Source: Pararhizobium sp. YC-54 (GTDB taxonomy: Bacteria > Pseudomonadota > Alphaproteobacteria > Rhizobiales > Rhizobiaceae). Taken from it: a stretch of 64,000 bases of DNA. The DNA lies in contig NZ_JAOYTH010000017.1 in the NCBI RefSeq assembly GCF_025847205.1, positions 62,001-126,000 on the forward strand. The letters are read 5' to 3'. How positions within the stretch are numbered: position 1 is the first letter of the stretch; each line of letters begins with the position of its first letter. The position numbers were made by a program, and so were the translations under genes. Under the pieces are notes generated by a model that was not told the DNA's origin, ran no database searches, and saw only the letters and a program-made list of their open reading frames with translations. Positions 42,903 through 53,106 of the stretch are shown piece after piece.

Positions 42903-44354
42903 GTGATAACTGAGACGCTTGGAACGGGGTATCCGGACACGCAGCTTTACATTGGGGGCGCTTGGCATTGCGGCAGCGGCAAGATTGCGATCATTGCTCC
43001 TGCAACCGGACAATTGATTGGACATTGCGCTGTTGCTGTCGCTGCAGATATTGACAAAGCAGTTGCCGCAAGTTCAAGCGGTTTTCGGGTTTGGTCAACT
43101 ACACCCGCGCATGACCGTGCTGTGGTGCTCAGGCGCGCAGCAGACATCCTTGAATCTCGAATTCAAACTGTTGCGGCTCATATCTCCATCGAACAAGGCA
43201 AACCGCTCCAAGAAGCCGAGGCCGAGGTCCGTTATTCGGCGGAGGTGCTACGCTGGAATGCCGGAGAAGCGGAGCGCATATACGGAAGAGTTATCCCCCC
43301 GCGCCAGTCTGGGGAGCGACTTATGGTTCTACCGGAGCCGATTGGCCCGGTGCTCGCTCTGACCCCTTGGAATTTTCCTATCTATCAACCTGTTGCAAAA
43401 ATCGCACCTGCTCTCGCTGCCGGTTGTTCGGTAATCGTGAAGCCGTCGGAAGAGACTCCGGCTGGGGCGGCAGCCTTAACTAGAGCGTTACATGACGCAG
43501 GACTCCCCCCTGGCGCGCTCAATATGGTCTTTGGGAACCCCGAAGAGATTTCAAATCATCTTATATCCTCGCCGACCATACGGAAGGTTTCTTTCACCGG
43601 TTCAGTCGCCGTCGGACGCCAAATTGCCACCAAGGCTGGACAGGCGCTTAAAAAGGCTACCTTGGAGCTCGGGGGGCATGCCCCGGTCATTGTTTGTCCC
43701 GATGCCGATCCTGAAATGACGGCTAAGCTTTGTGCCGAACAAAAGTTTCGCAACGCTGGACAGGTTTGCGTTTCAGCAAGCCGGTTTATCGTGCATCGGT
43801 CTATTCTCGTTCAATTCACTAATGCTTTTGCGGAGGTGGCAAAGACGCGCGCGATCGGCCCGCTGATTAATGCGAGAAGGGTAGCGGCAGTTGAGGAACT
43901 CGTTCGCGACGCAGTGAACCACGGTGCGACTTTGATTGCTGGTGTCGAAAAGGGGGCGTCACCGGGATTTCACTTTGCGCCAGCGGTTTTATCCAACGTT
44001 CCTCCTGCCGCTAAAATCATGCAGGAAGAGCCTTTCGGTCCCGTAGCGGCGATCTGTGTATATGACGATCTCGAACAAGCGCTCGACATAGCCAACAGCG
44101 TGCCCTTTGGGCTCGCCGCGTATGCGTTCACCAACTCAAGTGACGCTGCGGAACGCCTGATAGATGGTTTGGAAGCCGGCATGGTCCTAATTAACTCCTT
44201 CGGAGCGATGTATCCCGAAACGCCTTTCGGTGGCATCAAAGATAGCGGCTTTGGAAGTGAGAATGGTTCCGAAGGCGTCGAGGGGTACCTCTGCCCGAAA
44301 TATGCGGCCCTGACACGCCTCCCCGGACAAAAAGGGATAGCTGCGAGAGCATGA
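42903..44354 (+). CDS. NAD(P)-dependent aldehyde dehydrogenase (succinate-semialdehyde type)
   Basis: An aldehyde dehydrogenase of about 483 residues. LTPWNFPIYQPVAKIAPALAAG marks the coenzyme and oxyanion region, ELGGHAPVIV holds the catalytic Glu and NAGQVCVSASR the catalytic Cys. QEEPFGPVAAI and PFGGIKDSGFG are the usual C-terminal blocks. The closest family pattern is succinate- or glutarate-semialdehyde dehydrogenase. The start is uncertain: GTG at 42903 gives the expected N-terminus with GAGGTG before it, while the frame opens at a TTG at 42837. Divergent from the LysR gene; it oxidises an aldehyde intermediate of an unknown route. Confidence 0.88.
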   Translation: MITETLGTGYPDTQLYIGGAWHCGSGKIAIIAPATGQLIGHCAVAVAADIDKAVAASSSGFRVWSTTPAHDRAVVLRRAADILESRIQTVAAHISIEQGKPLQEAEAEVRYSAEVLRWNAGEAERIYGRVIPPRQSGERLMVLPEPIGPVLALTPWNFPIYQPVAKIAPALAAGCSVIVKPSEETPAGAAALTRALHDAGLPPGALNMVFGNPEEISNHLISSPTIRKVSFTGSVAVGRQIATKAGQALKKATLELGGHAPVIVCPDADPEMTAKLCAEQKFRNAGQVCVSASRFIVHRSILVQFTNAFAEVAKTRAIGPLINARRVAAVEELVRDAVNHGATLIAGVEKGASPGFHFAPAVLSNVPPAAKIMQEEPFGPVAAICVYDDLEQALDIANSVPFGLAAYAFTNSSDAAERLIDGLEAGMVLINSFGAMYPETPFGGIKDSGFGSENGSEGVEGYLCPKYAALTRLPGQKGIAARA

Positions 44355-44736
44355 GCATTGCCTGGCACTATGTGGTGCCGACGGGTCGCTTGTCGGGGTG
44401 CCATGCATTACAGGACAGATAGGACGAATTGTCCATGTTCACCCCCGTTATCCAGGCGACGGCACTCAAACCGTCGCCTGGACGATGTGCAAATTGCCTG
44501 TGCCGGGGGACCTCGACATCAATGCCTCTGTTTTCATGCTCTGCGGCCTTAGCCTTCCGCTGCAAGCAGCGTGTCGACCTGATAGCCGACGCCGCATGTC
44601 TGACGGCGAAAATCAAGCAGCATCAAAGGCAAACTACCGAACTATCCGGGTGAACCGTTGCCAAGGACGCCATTAGTGAAATGGCTGGGCGATAGACGAT
44701 CAAATTTGAAGAAGATCCGGGCGGAGGGCAGACAAA
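44355..44736. other. Gap between convergent ALDH and M14 genes
   Basis: About 380 bases with no gene I can support; small frames on both strands lack signatures. It ends at the M14-operon terminator. Confidence 0.4.
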
Positions 44737-44777
44737 GCGCCACCCGATAATTCGAATTCGCATCGTGCGGGTGGCGC
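44737..44777 (-). terminator. Terminator of the peptide/opine operon
   Basis: GCGCCACCCG and CGGGTGGCGC are perfect 10-bp arms around a 21-base loop, 29 bases after the M14 stop on the minus strand and followed there by TTTGTC. Confidence 0.65.
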
Positions 44778-44805
44778 GCCGCCCTAACGGCGCACGTTGA
44801 ATTTT

Positions 44806-47541
44806 CTAGTTCCGGGCAGCAGCAGGACCATAGTAGATAGCGTTGAAGAGAAGCTTAAAGCTACCATGCGGCTGCCCCCTCATGGTGACTTCCGGACCGA
44901 TCAAGAATAGCTTGCCTTTGTCCATATCTGCTTCGGCGACCGCTATCGCTCCCTCCAGGTGTTCTTGGCCCCAGGCCCAGCCGCTACGCAGTGGATGTTT
45001 GCAACTGAACCAGCCCACCCTCCGCAGACCTTGTTCGTCTTTCGGAAACTTGAAAGACGGGCTACGACTGAAAAATACGTCTACGGTAGCAGGTAGACCA
45101 AACGCCAGAGGCAGAGTGTTGTCCACCTTCAGACTTAAGATCGATCCTGGAACGTAGAATTTCGTTTCAGGAAGAGGTTGAAGCTCTCCGTTGATCATCT
45201 CCGAGGGAGCAGGCTCAACCGGTAGTTTAAAGAACTGCACAACTTTGGTGGAGCTTCCGATTGCGACGAGGGAGCCACCCATCCGGATGAACTGCTCAAG
45301 CTGGGGTAAGGTTTTGTTATCAGTGATCTTACCCAGCCAATCGTGGTAGCGCGTGGGGATTTCCTCCGGCTTCGGCTGCCGGTCTGCAAGTCCGCGACCG
45401 ACAAGGCTCTGCTGGTCAACTGCCGAATCAGGTAGAATAATTACGTCGAAGTCTTTCCCCAAATCCCCACGGTCAAGGCGCTGCGGGCGAACGATTGTGT
45501 AGGGGAATTCAAATTGCTCCAGCGTCCACTGCGTCCAACCTGTACTTTCCAGGCCGCCATACACGTCTACAATTCCAATTCGTACGGGCTTCAAATCGAG
45601 GAGCCTGTTTGCCGCCGGTGCATTGTCCACAGCATAAGCGTCAATTCCTAACGTGTGCGTTGCATCTGCCAGGATGTCGCGCGCCTTCGAACTTGCCGTG
45701 ACCCAGATAGTCCCCGGAGCAAAGGACGTATCGTCGACCGATATCGAATTTTTAACCCACGACACAGATTGTCCCGCCTCAAGCAAGCGGTTTGTCAGCG
45801 TAGCTGCATCATTGATCTCGTGGCGGATCAGGAAGCCAGCGGATCCGGTACCGATGATACGACCGTGCTGTGGAACAGCCGCGTCTTTAATCCGCTGAAA
45901 CGGCCCGTCGAAGCCATCAAGTACACGATCAAACTGCACACCCATCTGCAAAGCCAGTGTGTAGCCGGCTACATCGTAAGGCGCAACTGGCGGCCCACCG
46001 GGATAAGCAAAGTCGTGTGGGTGATCCTGTGGTTCGAACATGTCGAGAACGTGCGGCCGGTAAGCTTGTGCTGTCTTCACCACATAGGAGCCTGCCGGAT
46101 ACGTCGTGTCACCGACTTTGAAGGGAGCGGTCGCCTGCTCTACGTCAATGCCGGCTTTAATCAACGAGTTTACAAACTTTGTTGCCGTTGGGAAATCTGG
46201 CTGGTCGGCCGGCATGATATACCCGCGCGGATCGCGTTTAGCGGGATGACGCAGAACCGTCTCGTATAGTGCTGGATCGATGTAGCCCTCACCACGGACT
46301 GAACTTCCCATCCAAGCGGCCCAGATCTCTAATTTTTGAGGACTTCCAGCCGCCTTCAATTCATGGACGCGCCCGTCAGTGATCGTCCAGCTATCCTGAC
46401 TACCGCGCGTGATGGAGTTCGCACCCATCCGATAAATATTATAAAGCACCTTCGCGCGATTGATCGCGGCATAATTCAATGCCGCGCGGACCATCGAACG
46501 CGAATACTCGATCGACTGACGCATGTGCCATATCTGAGGCCGGACCGGGAGAGGCAGGTCTCCGCACGGCAGCTGGTGCTCAGCAACCAAAGGCAGTTGG
46601 TGAGGCGTCGGATTTCCGATCACCTCGGTAAGGATTCCTATGGCGTTGTGGAAGTATGCCGCAGTCCGCAACAATCCATTTGTCCAGGAGGAGTAATTTT
46701 GAACGGAGCGGATAGCGGACCCTGCCTTGCCCTCGGAAATAAGACGGGTATGCATTGCCCCCGCCACCTCGCTGAGCTCAGCCATCACCAGAGGATCATA
46801 ATTGTAATTAAACGGGTCGCGAAAAGGTGGAATGAAAGCGACTGCACCCAAGGGACCGGCTTGGTGCTGATTGTAGATTATTTGCGGATACCATTCCCGA
46901 AAGAATACTGTGTTGAGATTGAGGGTCTCTGGTTGCGATACCAGATAAAAGTCACGATTATTGTCGTGACCCACGTACTTCTGAAAAAGCTCGGGTACGT
47001 TGACGTACTCGCGTTTCGTCGGCTCGTCATTGCGCATGTACCAATTCGCAAATAACTCGTGCCCGTCAGGATTCGCATGGCCAAAAAGTATTATGACATT
47101 GTCCAAAATCGTGCGAGCTTCGGCGTCATCGGCACTGAGCATGTCATAAACATTGTCCATCACCGATTGGACCGTCACAACCTCGTCAGAATGCATACCG
47201 CCGTCGACCCACACGACGGCTTTCCCTTCACTGGCCAACTCGCGCGCTTGCTCGTCTGTCAGTCCCTCGGCACGGGCAAGACGGGCGGCAATGGCTTTGT
47301 AGCGGTCGAGGTCAGCCAGATTCTCAGGAGATGACACGACCATCATGTATTGTCTACGACCCTCACTCGTCGGCCCTATGTCGACCAGTCGGGCACGGCT
47401 ACTTTCGGCTGCCAACGTTTTCCAATAGCTGACAAGCTCGGTATAATTGGGAAGGAAATAGTCCTCGCCGAGATCATGGCCAAACGCGTTCTTAGGCGAG
47501 GTAAGGTGGTTCACATTGAAAGAGGATGCCTGCAATTTCAT
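44806..47541 (-). CDS. M14-family zinc carboxypeptidase-like protein
   Basis: A 911-residue M14 metallopeptidase. GGMHSDE gives the first zinc pair (H117, E120), IIYNQHQAG the third ligand (H226), and NNRDF (about 194-198) the substrate-binding Arg region. The catalytic domain fills about the first 350 residues; the C-terminal part (about 500-900) includes a GRATE-like amidotransferase fold segment (DVIILPDSAV, GGSLVAIGSS). No signal peptide is seen, so it would act in the cytoplasm on imported peptides. It follows the ATPase gene by 159 bases and is the last gene before a strong terminator. The real substrate is unknown; removal of C-terminal residues is the family activity. Confidence 0.8.
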   Translation of the reverse strand: MKLQASSFNVNHLTSPKNAFGHDLGEDYFLPNYTELVSYWKTLAAESSRARLVDIGPTSEGRRQYMMVVSSPENLADLDRYKAIAARLARAEGLTDEQARELASEGKAVVWVDGGMHSDEVVTVQSVMDNVYDMLSADDAEARTILDNVIILFGHANPDGHELFANWYMRNDEPTKREYVNVPELFQKYVGHDNNRDFYLVSQPETLNLNTVFFREWYPQIIYNQHQAGPLGAVAFIPPFRDPFNYNYDPLVMAELSEVAGAMHTRLISEGKAGSAIRSVQNYSSWTNGLLRTAAYFHNAIGILTEVIGNPTPHQLPLVAEHQLPCGDLPLPVRPQIWHMRQSIEYSRSMVRAALNYAAINRAKVLYNIYRMGANSITRGSQDSWTITDGRVHELKAAGSPQKLEIWAAWMGSSVRGEGYIDPALYETVLRHPAKRDPRGYIMPADQPDFPTATKFVNSLIKAGIDVEQATAPFKVGDTTYPAGSYVVKTAQAYRPHVLDMFEPQDHPHDFAYPGGPPVAPYDVAGYTLALQMGVQFDRVLDGFDGPFQRIKDAAVPQHGRIIGTGSAGFLIRHEINDAATLTNRLLEAGQSVSWVKNSISVDDTSFAPGTIWVTASSKARDILADATHTLGIDAYAVDNAPAANRLLDLKPVRIGIVDVYGGLESTGWTQWTLEQFEFPYTIVRPQRLDRGDLGKDFDVIILPDSAVDQQSLVGRGLADRQPKPEEIPTRYHDWLGKITDNKTLPQLEQFIRMGGSLVAIGSSTKVVQFFKLPVEPAPSEMINGELQPLPETKFYVPGSILSLKVDNTLPLAFGLPATVDVFFSRSPSFKFPKDEQGLRRVGWFSCKHPLRSGWAWGQEHLEGAIAVAEADMDKGKLFLIGPEVTMRGQPHGSFKLLFNAIYYGPAAARN

Positions 47542-47700
47542 TAGATTACCCTAGCGGTTGAACTCGTGTGGCTGACGGAGGGGCCGCGTCAGCCATCCAA
47601 GAAAAGTGCTGGACGTGGGAGGGATTTCGCATCCCAGCCACCGGAGAAGGCGAGACCCACGCTTTTTGGTTTAGTGCGAATGCGGGGACTAACTCCAAAA

Positions 47701-49356
47701 TCACACAAGACCGCTATCCGCTGACTGGGATGTGATCGCAGAGCGCCGCTTTTCAGCTTGAATTACGGGATCAGGCACCGGTACCGAGTTGATTAGCAGG
47801 CGAGTATAATCGTGGCGTGGTGCCGTCATGACTTCGCGAGTTGAACCTAGCTCCTGGAGTTCTCCATGCCGGAGAACACCGACGCGATGTGATATCTCTT
47901 CAACCACGGCCAGATCGTGACTGATGAACAATGCGGCAAACCCAAGTTCCTTTTGCAATGTCGTGAAGATCTCAAGCACTTTGGCCTGGATCGAGACATC
48001 CAGCGCCGATGTCGGCTCATCCGCAACGATGAACGCCGGATTGAGGGCCAACGCCCGCGCGAGCCCCACCCGCTGACGCTGACCACCGGAAAGCTCACCG
48101 GGGTAGCGCGTCGCCATCTCCCTCGGCAGATGAACCTGATCAAGAAGTTCAACTACTCGTCTTCTAAGTGCGTCGGCCGAAGGGAATGCACGATGAACGC
48201 GCAAGGGTTCTGCAATGCAATCGAAGACCGTCATGAAGCGATTGAACGAAGATGCGGGATCCTGGAAGACGAACCCCGTGCGCCGGCGCAATTCTCGCAG
48301 GTTCTTGCCACGCGCCCGACGCAGATCTTCGCCGAACAGTCGCATTGCGCCTCCCGTGACCGGAGAGAGCCCGACGACAGCTCGACCGATCGTGCTCTTG
48401 CCCGATCCGCTTTCACCGACTAGCCCTAGTACCTCGCCCGCTGCAATATCGAAACTAACGCCTTTGACGGCCGGTACTGCAGTATGGCCCCACCGACCCG
48501 GATAGGTGATCTCTAGGTTGTCAGCTTCAAGCACAAGGCGGCCGCGTTCTCGACAACCGTTGTCTTTGGCCACGCTCTGGCCTAAACGCGGTACGGCGGC
48601 CAACAACCTGCGAGTATAGTCTGCTTTCGGCGACGCAAAGAGGACATCGCTTGCAGCTTCTTCAACAATGCGGCCTTGATACATTACCGCGACACGGTCG
48701 GCCAAATCTGCAACGACGCCGAGATTGTGGGTGATGATCAAGATCGAACTGCCCAATTCGTCACGGCACCGCCGCAGCAAATCGAGAATTCCGGCTTGGA
48801 CCGTTACATCCAATGCCGTGGTTGGTTCATCCGCGATAATTACCGCAGGGCGAAGGGCCAACGCCATCGCTATTACGACGCGCTGTTTTTGACCTCCAGA
48901 AAGCTGATGTGGATAGTAATCCACCCTTGTCTCCGGGTCCGGGATACCAACATCCCGTAGGAGCTCGATCGCCCGGGCGCGGCATGCCCCGCGATCATGC
49001 ATGCCATGCGCCCTCAAACCTTCCGCGATCTGCCAGCCTATTGTGAACACCGGATTGAGCGCGATTGAAGGCTCTTGAAACACCATGGCGGCAGATTTAC
49101 CGCGCAGCCGCTCGAGATCGGCTTGCGGAACAGAAAGCACGTCCTCTCCGGTCAAGACAATCCGCCCGTCGACCGTGGCGCCTTCGGGAAATAGCTTTAT
49201 GATAGAGCGCGCGGTGAGTGACTTACCCGAACCACTTTCACCGACCAGCGCAAGGATCTCACCCTTGCGCAGTTCAAATGAAACGCCGCGGACAGCCTCA
49301 ATCGCCCCGCCGGCGAAGGACACGCTCAAGTTTTCTATCGTGAGTGGGCCCGTCAT
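47701..49356 (-). CDS. Dipeptide/oligopeptide ABC transporter, fused double ATPase (GsiA-like)
   Basis: A 551-residue protein with two complete ATPase halves, equivalent to DppD fused to DppF. The first Walker A is GESGSGKS (39-46), with LSGGQKQRVVIAMAL and VIIADEPTTALDV. The second half repeats GESGSGKS, LSGGQRQRVGLARAL and FIVADEPTSALDV. ATG overlaps the permease stop (ATGA). It powers import by the DppB/DppC-like permeases just upstream in the operon. Fused ATPases of this type serve glutathione, peptide or opine importers. Confidence 0.94.
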   Translation of the reverse strand: MTGPLTIENLSVSFAGGAIEAVRGVSFELRKGEILALVGESGSGKSLTARSIIKLFPEGATVDGRIVLTGEDVLSVPQADLERLRGKSAAMVFQEPSIALNPVFTIGWQIAEGLRAHGMHDRGACRARAIELLRDVGIPDPETRVDYYPHQLSGGQKQRVVIAMALALRPAVIIADEPTTALDVTVQAGILDLLRRCRDELGSSILIITHNLGVVADLADRVAVMYQGRIVEEAASDVLFASPKADYTRRLLAAVPRLGQSVAKDNGCRERGRLVLEADNLEITYPGRWGHTAVPAVKGVSFDIAAGEVLGLVGESGSGKSTIGRAVVGLSPVTGGAMRLFGEDLRRARGKNLRELRRRTGFVFQDPASSFNRFMTVFDCIAEPLRVHRAFPSADALRRRVVELLDQVHLPREMATRYPGELSGGQRQRVGLARALALNPAFIVADEPTSALDVSIQAKVLEIFTTLQKELGFAALFISHDLAVVEEISHRVGVLRHGELQELGSTREVMTAPRHDYTRLLINSVPVPDPVIQAEKRRSAITSQSADSGLV

Positions 49357-50285
49357 ATTGGCTCTCCATTCTTAGCCCGCCGTTTGAAAAAGCGAAAACG
49401 GGGCCTTCCTGTCTCTACCGCGAACGCGCGCGTTCGAGGATCAACCAAGTCACGCAGACCATCGCTGATTAGCGTCAGGCCAATCACCGTGACCACAATC
49501 GCAGCGCTTGCGAACACGACCATATAGGGTGCCTTTGCAATCACTGTTTTGCCATCGTAAAGTATGTTGCCCCAACTTGGCGCAGGTGGAGGGACGCCTG
49601 CGCCCAAGAAGCTCAAAGCTGCCTCCGATACAATTGCTTCTGCAAAAATGAACGTTACCTGCACGGCCAGCACCGAAAGCACATTGGGGAAAATGTGCCG
49701 GACCATGATGCGGAGATTGCTGGTTCCCATGGCGACCGCAGCTTCCACAAAAGTTTCGGATCGAAGCGCCAACGCGCGTCCGCGCACCAAACGGGCGATG
49801 CCTGGAGCGAAAACGATAGTCAGCGCAATCAGTAGATTGCTGAAGTTCGGACCGAATGTGGCCGCGAGCGCCAATGCGAGCAGAAGGGCGGGGATTGCCA
49901 TCAAACCATCGCATACCCGCATGAGTATGTGGTCCAGAGGGCGGGAAAAGCTCGCTAAAATACCTACCGCAACACCAATTGCAGCAGAAAAGAATGTTAC
50001 GCCGGCGGCCAGATGAAGCGACGTTGAAGCGCCCGCAAGCATTCGAGCAGCCAAGTCGCGCCCGAGATTGTCTGTACCGAAAAGATGTAGCGGTGAAGGC
50101 GCCTTTAGCCGATTCAACGGATCAACTGCGAGAGGGTCAAGGCCCAGAAAGGAGGGCAATATTGCCGCGGCAAGCGCAATGCTTCCGATCATGCCGACCC
50201 CGATTAGCAGCCGACGATTTTTTAAAATAGAGCGGACACCACCGGGGCGTGATGCCTCAGCGGTGTGGATTTCGCTGGTCGCCAT
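49353..50285 (-). CDS. Dipeptide/oligopeptide ABC transporter permease (DppC-like)
   Basis: A 310-residue inner-membrane permease. A first helix (LLIGVGMIGSIALAAAILPSFLGL) is followed by HLFGTDNLGRDLAARMLAGASTSL, the DppC signature, and five more segments, with the EAA loop region near EAAVAMGTSNLRIMVRHIFPNVLS. The ATG at 50285 fits AAGGAG; a GTG two codons upstream overlaps the DppB stop. It pairs with DppB to form the channel. Coupled by overlap to the ATPase gene. Confidence 0.93.
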   Translation of the reverse strand: MATSEIHTAEASRPGGVRSILKNRRLLIGVGMIGSIALAAAILPSFLGLDPLAVDPLNRLKAPSPLHLFGTDNLGRDLAARMLAGASTSLHLAAGVTFFSAAIGVAVGILASFSRPLDHILMRVCDGLMAIPALLLALALAATFGPNFSNLLIALTIVFAPGIARLVRGRALALRSETFVEAAVAMGTSNLRIMVRHIFPNVLSVLAVQVTFIFAEAIVSEAALSFLGAGVPPPAPSWGNILYDGKTVIAKAPYMVVFASAAIVVTVIGLTLISDGLRDLVDPRTRAFAVETGRPRFRFFKRRAKNGEPI

Positions 50286-50287
50286 AC

Positions 50288-51247
50288 TCACTGAACTCCT
50301 TTTCCCGAAAGTCTGACTCTAGGATCGATGAGGCCGTAGACTAGGTCCACAATCACATTGAGCCCCAGATAGATACAGGTCAGGAACAGAACGACGCCCT
50401 GTAACATTGGATAGTCCCGCCGCTCAATTGCCGTAACGAGAAGTGATCCGATCCCAGGAATATTGAAGATCGATTCTGTGACTACGGCACCTGCCAACAA
50501 AGAAGCAAAACTCAACCCGATCATGGTGATAATTGGCAGACCAGCATTCCGCAGTGCATGAGCGAAGAGAAGGCGATTTTCCTTCACTCCACGCGATCGG
50601 GCGGCGTCGAGGTATTCCGATTTTAGAACATCAAGTACTGAGGCACGCACAGTTCGGGTGAGGACAGAGGCATAAATCGTTCCGAGAGAGAGTGTCGGAA
50701 GGATCAGATAGCGTAGTCCAACCAAGGGACTGCCGAAAGGATCTCGGTAGCCTGCAACTGGCAACCAATGAAGCCACACGGAAAGCGCAATTACCAGAAT
50801 TAGGCTGAGCACAAAGCTCGGAAACGTCAATCCGATTAGGGTGAACCCCGCAATGGCATGATCGAAGAACGAATCCCGCCAACGCGCCGCCAGCGTGCCC
50901 AAGGGTATTGAGATAGCGAGCGCGTAGGAAATGGCCAACACTGCCAATTGGGCCGTCGGAATAAAATGTGATTGAATAGCTGCGGCGACTGACCTGTTGG
51001 AAAAATAAGAGACTCCAAGGTCACCTTGAACTACGCCCGAGATCCAACGCAAATAGCGTATCCAGAACGGGTCGTTCAAACCCATAATGTCTTGGAGCTT
51101 TACAACATCGACCTCTAGCGCCTCGGGCCCCAAAATAATGCGCGCCGGGTCGCCCGGTGCCAGCAACGCAAGCGAGAATATTACAAGAGATACGACAAGC
51201 AAGACAGGCACAAGCGCACCGAGTCTCTGCAGTGTGTATGACAGCAT
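50288..51247 (-). CDS. Dipeptide/oligopeptide ABC transporter permease (DppB-like)
   Basis: A 319-residue permease beginning MLSYTLQRLGALVPVLLVVSLVIFSLALLAPGDPARIILG, with the APGDPA motif of DppB. YLDAARSRGVKENRLLFAHALRNAGLPIITMIGLSFA (read in parts) is the EAA cytoplasmic loop and following helix. The gene lies 78 bases after the SBP gene and two bases before the DppC start. Confidence 0.94.
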   Translation of the reverse strand: MLSYTLQRLGALVPVLLVVSLVIFSLALLAPGDPARIILGPEALEVDVVKLQDIMGLNDPFWIRYLRWISGVVQGDLGVSYFSNRSVAAAIQSHFIPTAQLAVLAISYALAISIPLGTLAARWRDSFFDHAIAGFTLIGLTFPSFVLSLILVIALSVWLHWLPVAGYRDPFGSPLVGLRYLILPTLSLGTIYASVLTRTVRASVLDVLKSEYLDAARSRGVKENRLLFAHALRNAGLPIITMIGLSFASLLAGAVVTESIFNIPGIGSLLVTAIERRDYPMLQGVVLFLTCIYLGLNVIVDLVYGLIDPRVRLSGKGVQ

Positions 51248-51325
51248 GAATTTTTGCTCCCGTAAGGAATTTGCCTCTAATTTGATTAAAGCGAGGCCAC
51301 TTTAATTGGATGTCCAGGACTTCGT

Positions 51326-52873
51326 TCAGTCCTTTAGGTGCACCGTCCACAAGATGAGGTCATCCTGAACCTGCAGCCCCTCAACCCGCTTAGACATGCC
51401 AAAAACGTAGTCGGTCTCGCCGATCCTGACGGAGGGAACATAATTTTGATTCCAAGTTTCAAGTTGGCGGTAGAGGTCCAGGGCTTTCGCTATTGTGTCG
51501 GCATGCTGGAACTTGGCGACCATGTCCTCGAGCGCAGCGTCGTGGGGGACCCCAGGAAAATCTCGTTTGAGAAAGATTAACTGGGTCGGATCAGGTTTTG
51601 GGCTTCCGCCGTTGACAACAAGATCCCATGCGTTCTTGTCAGCGCGGGTCTTGACGTATGTCGACCAATCGTAGCTCTCAAGTTTGACGTTCAAGCCCAA
51701 GCCTTGCAATTGCTGCTGGAGTACGATTGCCGCATTATACATGTCGGCGTAGTCGCGTGTGGTAATCAGGACAAGCGGCTGGCCCTTATAACCGGAGGCT
51801 TGGAGGAGCTTCTTAGCCGCTTCCGTGTCATTAGGATTGAACTCGGTTTCTCCAACATCGGTCGGCCATTGCTTCTGGTACCGCATCATGAGGTGGTTGT
51901 TCAATCGGAAGAACCGCGGATCTACTGCCGCTGCAGTGAGGATTGCCTGTCGCTCTATTCCAATGTCGACTGCTTGACGCGCTTCCTTCTTCTCAAAGAC
52001 TCCTGGTTTATTATAATTAAAACCGAGATTGGTCATTCCTCCCGGGTAGGAGTCGACGCGCAGGGTGTCATCCTTTTGAAGTTCCGCTGCGCTATCAAAA
52101 GGAAGTTGGTTTGCGATGTCATACTCGCCGGTCGATAGGCCCAGAGATCGCGTTGCTTCGTCCTTTACAAACTCAATCCGTAAGTTGCTGTACGTCGGCG
52201 TACGATCCCCGGCTGTACCGCTCTGCTTGCCGCCAAAAGAGGTATAGTCGTTATAGCGCTCGAGTTCCATCATTCGGTCTGCCTGCCAATCGATCAAACG
52301 GAAAGGGCCGGTGCCGATGAGTTGAGTGACTGGCTTCTCCCCCGCTGCGGCGATGACTGACGCCGGCATGATCACTGCACTTTGAGTAATACCTGGCGCC
52401 AACGAAACGAGGACGTCAAATCGCGGTGACGGTAGATCCAAGGTGACGATATCGCTGCCCTCGGCGCTCCACTTCGCCTCGTGAAATAGATTCTTCCCCG
52501 GCAGCGAAGACGAGCCCCATCGTTGAAGGGATGCGACTACATCATTGGGCGTCAACGGTTGGCCGTCGTGGAACTTTACCCCGTGACGCAACGTAAACCG
52601 ATATTTCCGACCGTCTTCGCTGACGACCCAACTTTGAGCCAATCCCGGTTGGATATTCAAGTCCGCGTCAAGCGTCACCAATGTTTCAAAGATATTGCGC
52701 GCTATGGTGTTGGCCTGGGAAAGGGTCGTAACATGGGGATCGAAACTAGGCGGCTGCGCCCCATAGGCAACGACGAGAGTTCCATCCTCTGCAGCTGCAT
52801 TGCCAATGAAGGTAAGTGGCATGAGAAGTGCAGCCGTCAATGCGGCGCAGCGCAAATGCTTTCGGTAGAACAT
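51326..52873 (-). CDS. Family 5 extracellular solute-binding protein (first of two)
   Basis: A 515-residue periplasmic receptor with a Sec signal peptide (about 1-28, FIGNAAAEDG). QPPSFDPHVTTLSQANTIARNIFETLVTLD (read in parts) and LRHGVKFHDGQPLTPNDVVASLQRW are the SBP_bac_5 signature region. A GGAGGAACCACC site precedes the ATG. It is directly before the DppB gene and is the likely receptor of that permease. A second family 5 receptor lies two genes upstream, so the operon may accept two ligands. Confidence 0.93.
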   Translation of the reverse strand: MFYRKHLRCAALTAALLMPLTFIGNAAAEDGTLVVAYGAQPPSFDPHVTTLSQANTIARNIFETLVTLDADLNIQPGLAQSWVVSEDGRKYRFTLRHGVKFHDGQPLTPNDVVASLQRWGSSSLPGKNLFHEAKWSAEGSDIVTLDLPSPRFDVLVSLAPGITQSAVIMPASVIAAAGEKPVTQLIGTGPFRLIDWQADRMMELERYNDYTSFGGKQSGTAGDRTPTYSNLRIEFVKDEATRSLGLSTGEYDIANQLPFDSAAELQKDDTLRVDSYPGGMTNLGFNYNKPGVFEKKEARQAVDIGIERQAILTAAAVDPRFFRLNNHLMMRYQKQWPTDVGETEFNPNDTEAAKKLLQASGYKGQPLVLITTRDYADMYNAAIVLQQQLQGLGLNVKLESYDWSTYVKTRADKNAWDLVVNGGSPKPDPTQLIFLKRDFPGVPHDAALEDMVAKFQHADTIAKALDLYRQLETWNQNYVPSVRIGETDYVFGMSKRVEGLQVQDDLILWTVHLKD

Positions 52874-53106
52874 GACAGGTGGTTCCTCCCTGGGGTTGGT
52901 CGTCAGTTAGAAAGAAAGGAGTTGCAGGCCTTAACCGTTTTGAGCCATACCGGCTCCGTTCATATGGCCGAGGCAACGGGCCGAGGATTTGACCGCACCA
53001 CTCGGCTCAAGACAACCCGGTGATAAACTCCCCAGCCGTACATCTACACGTGACCCCAGGCTGCTGCCCGGGGCCTACATACGGTCTCGCCATTGGAGCT
53101 TTTGGA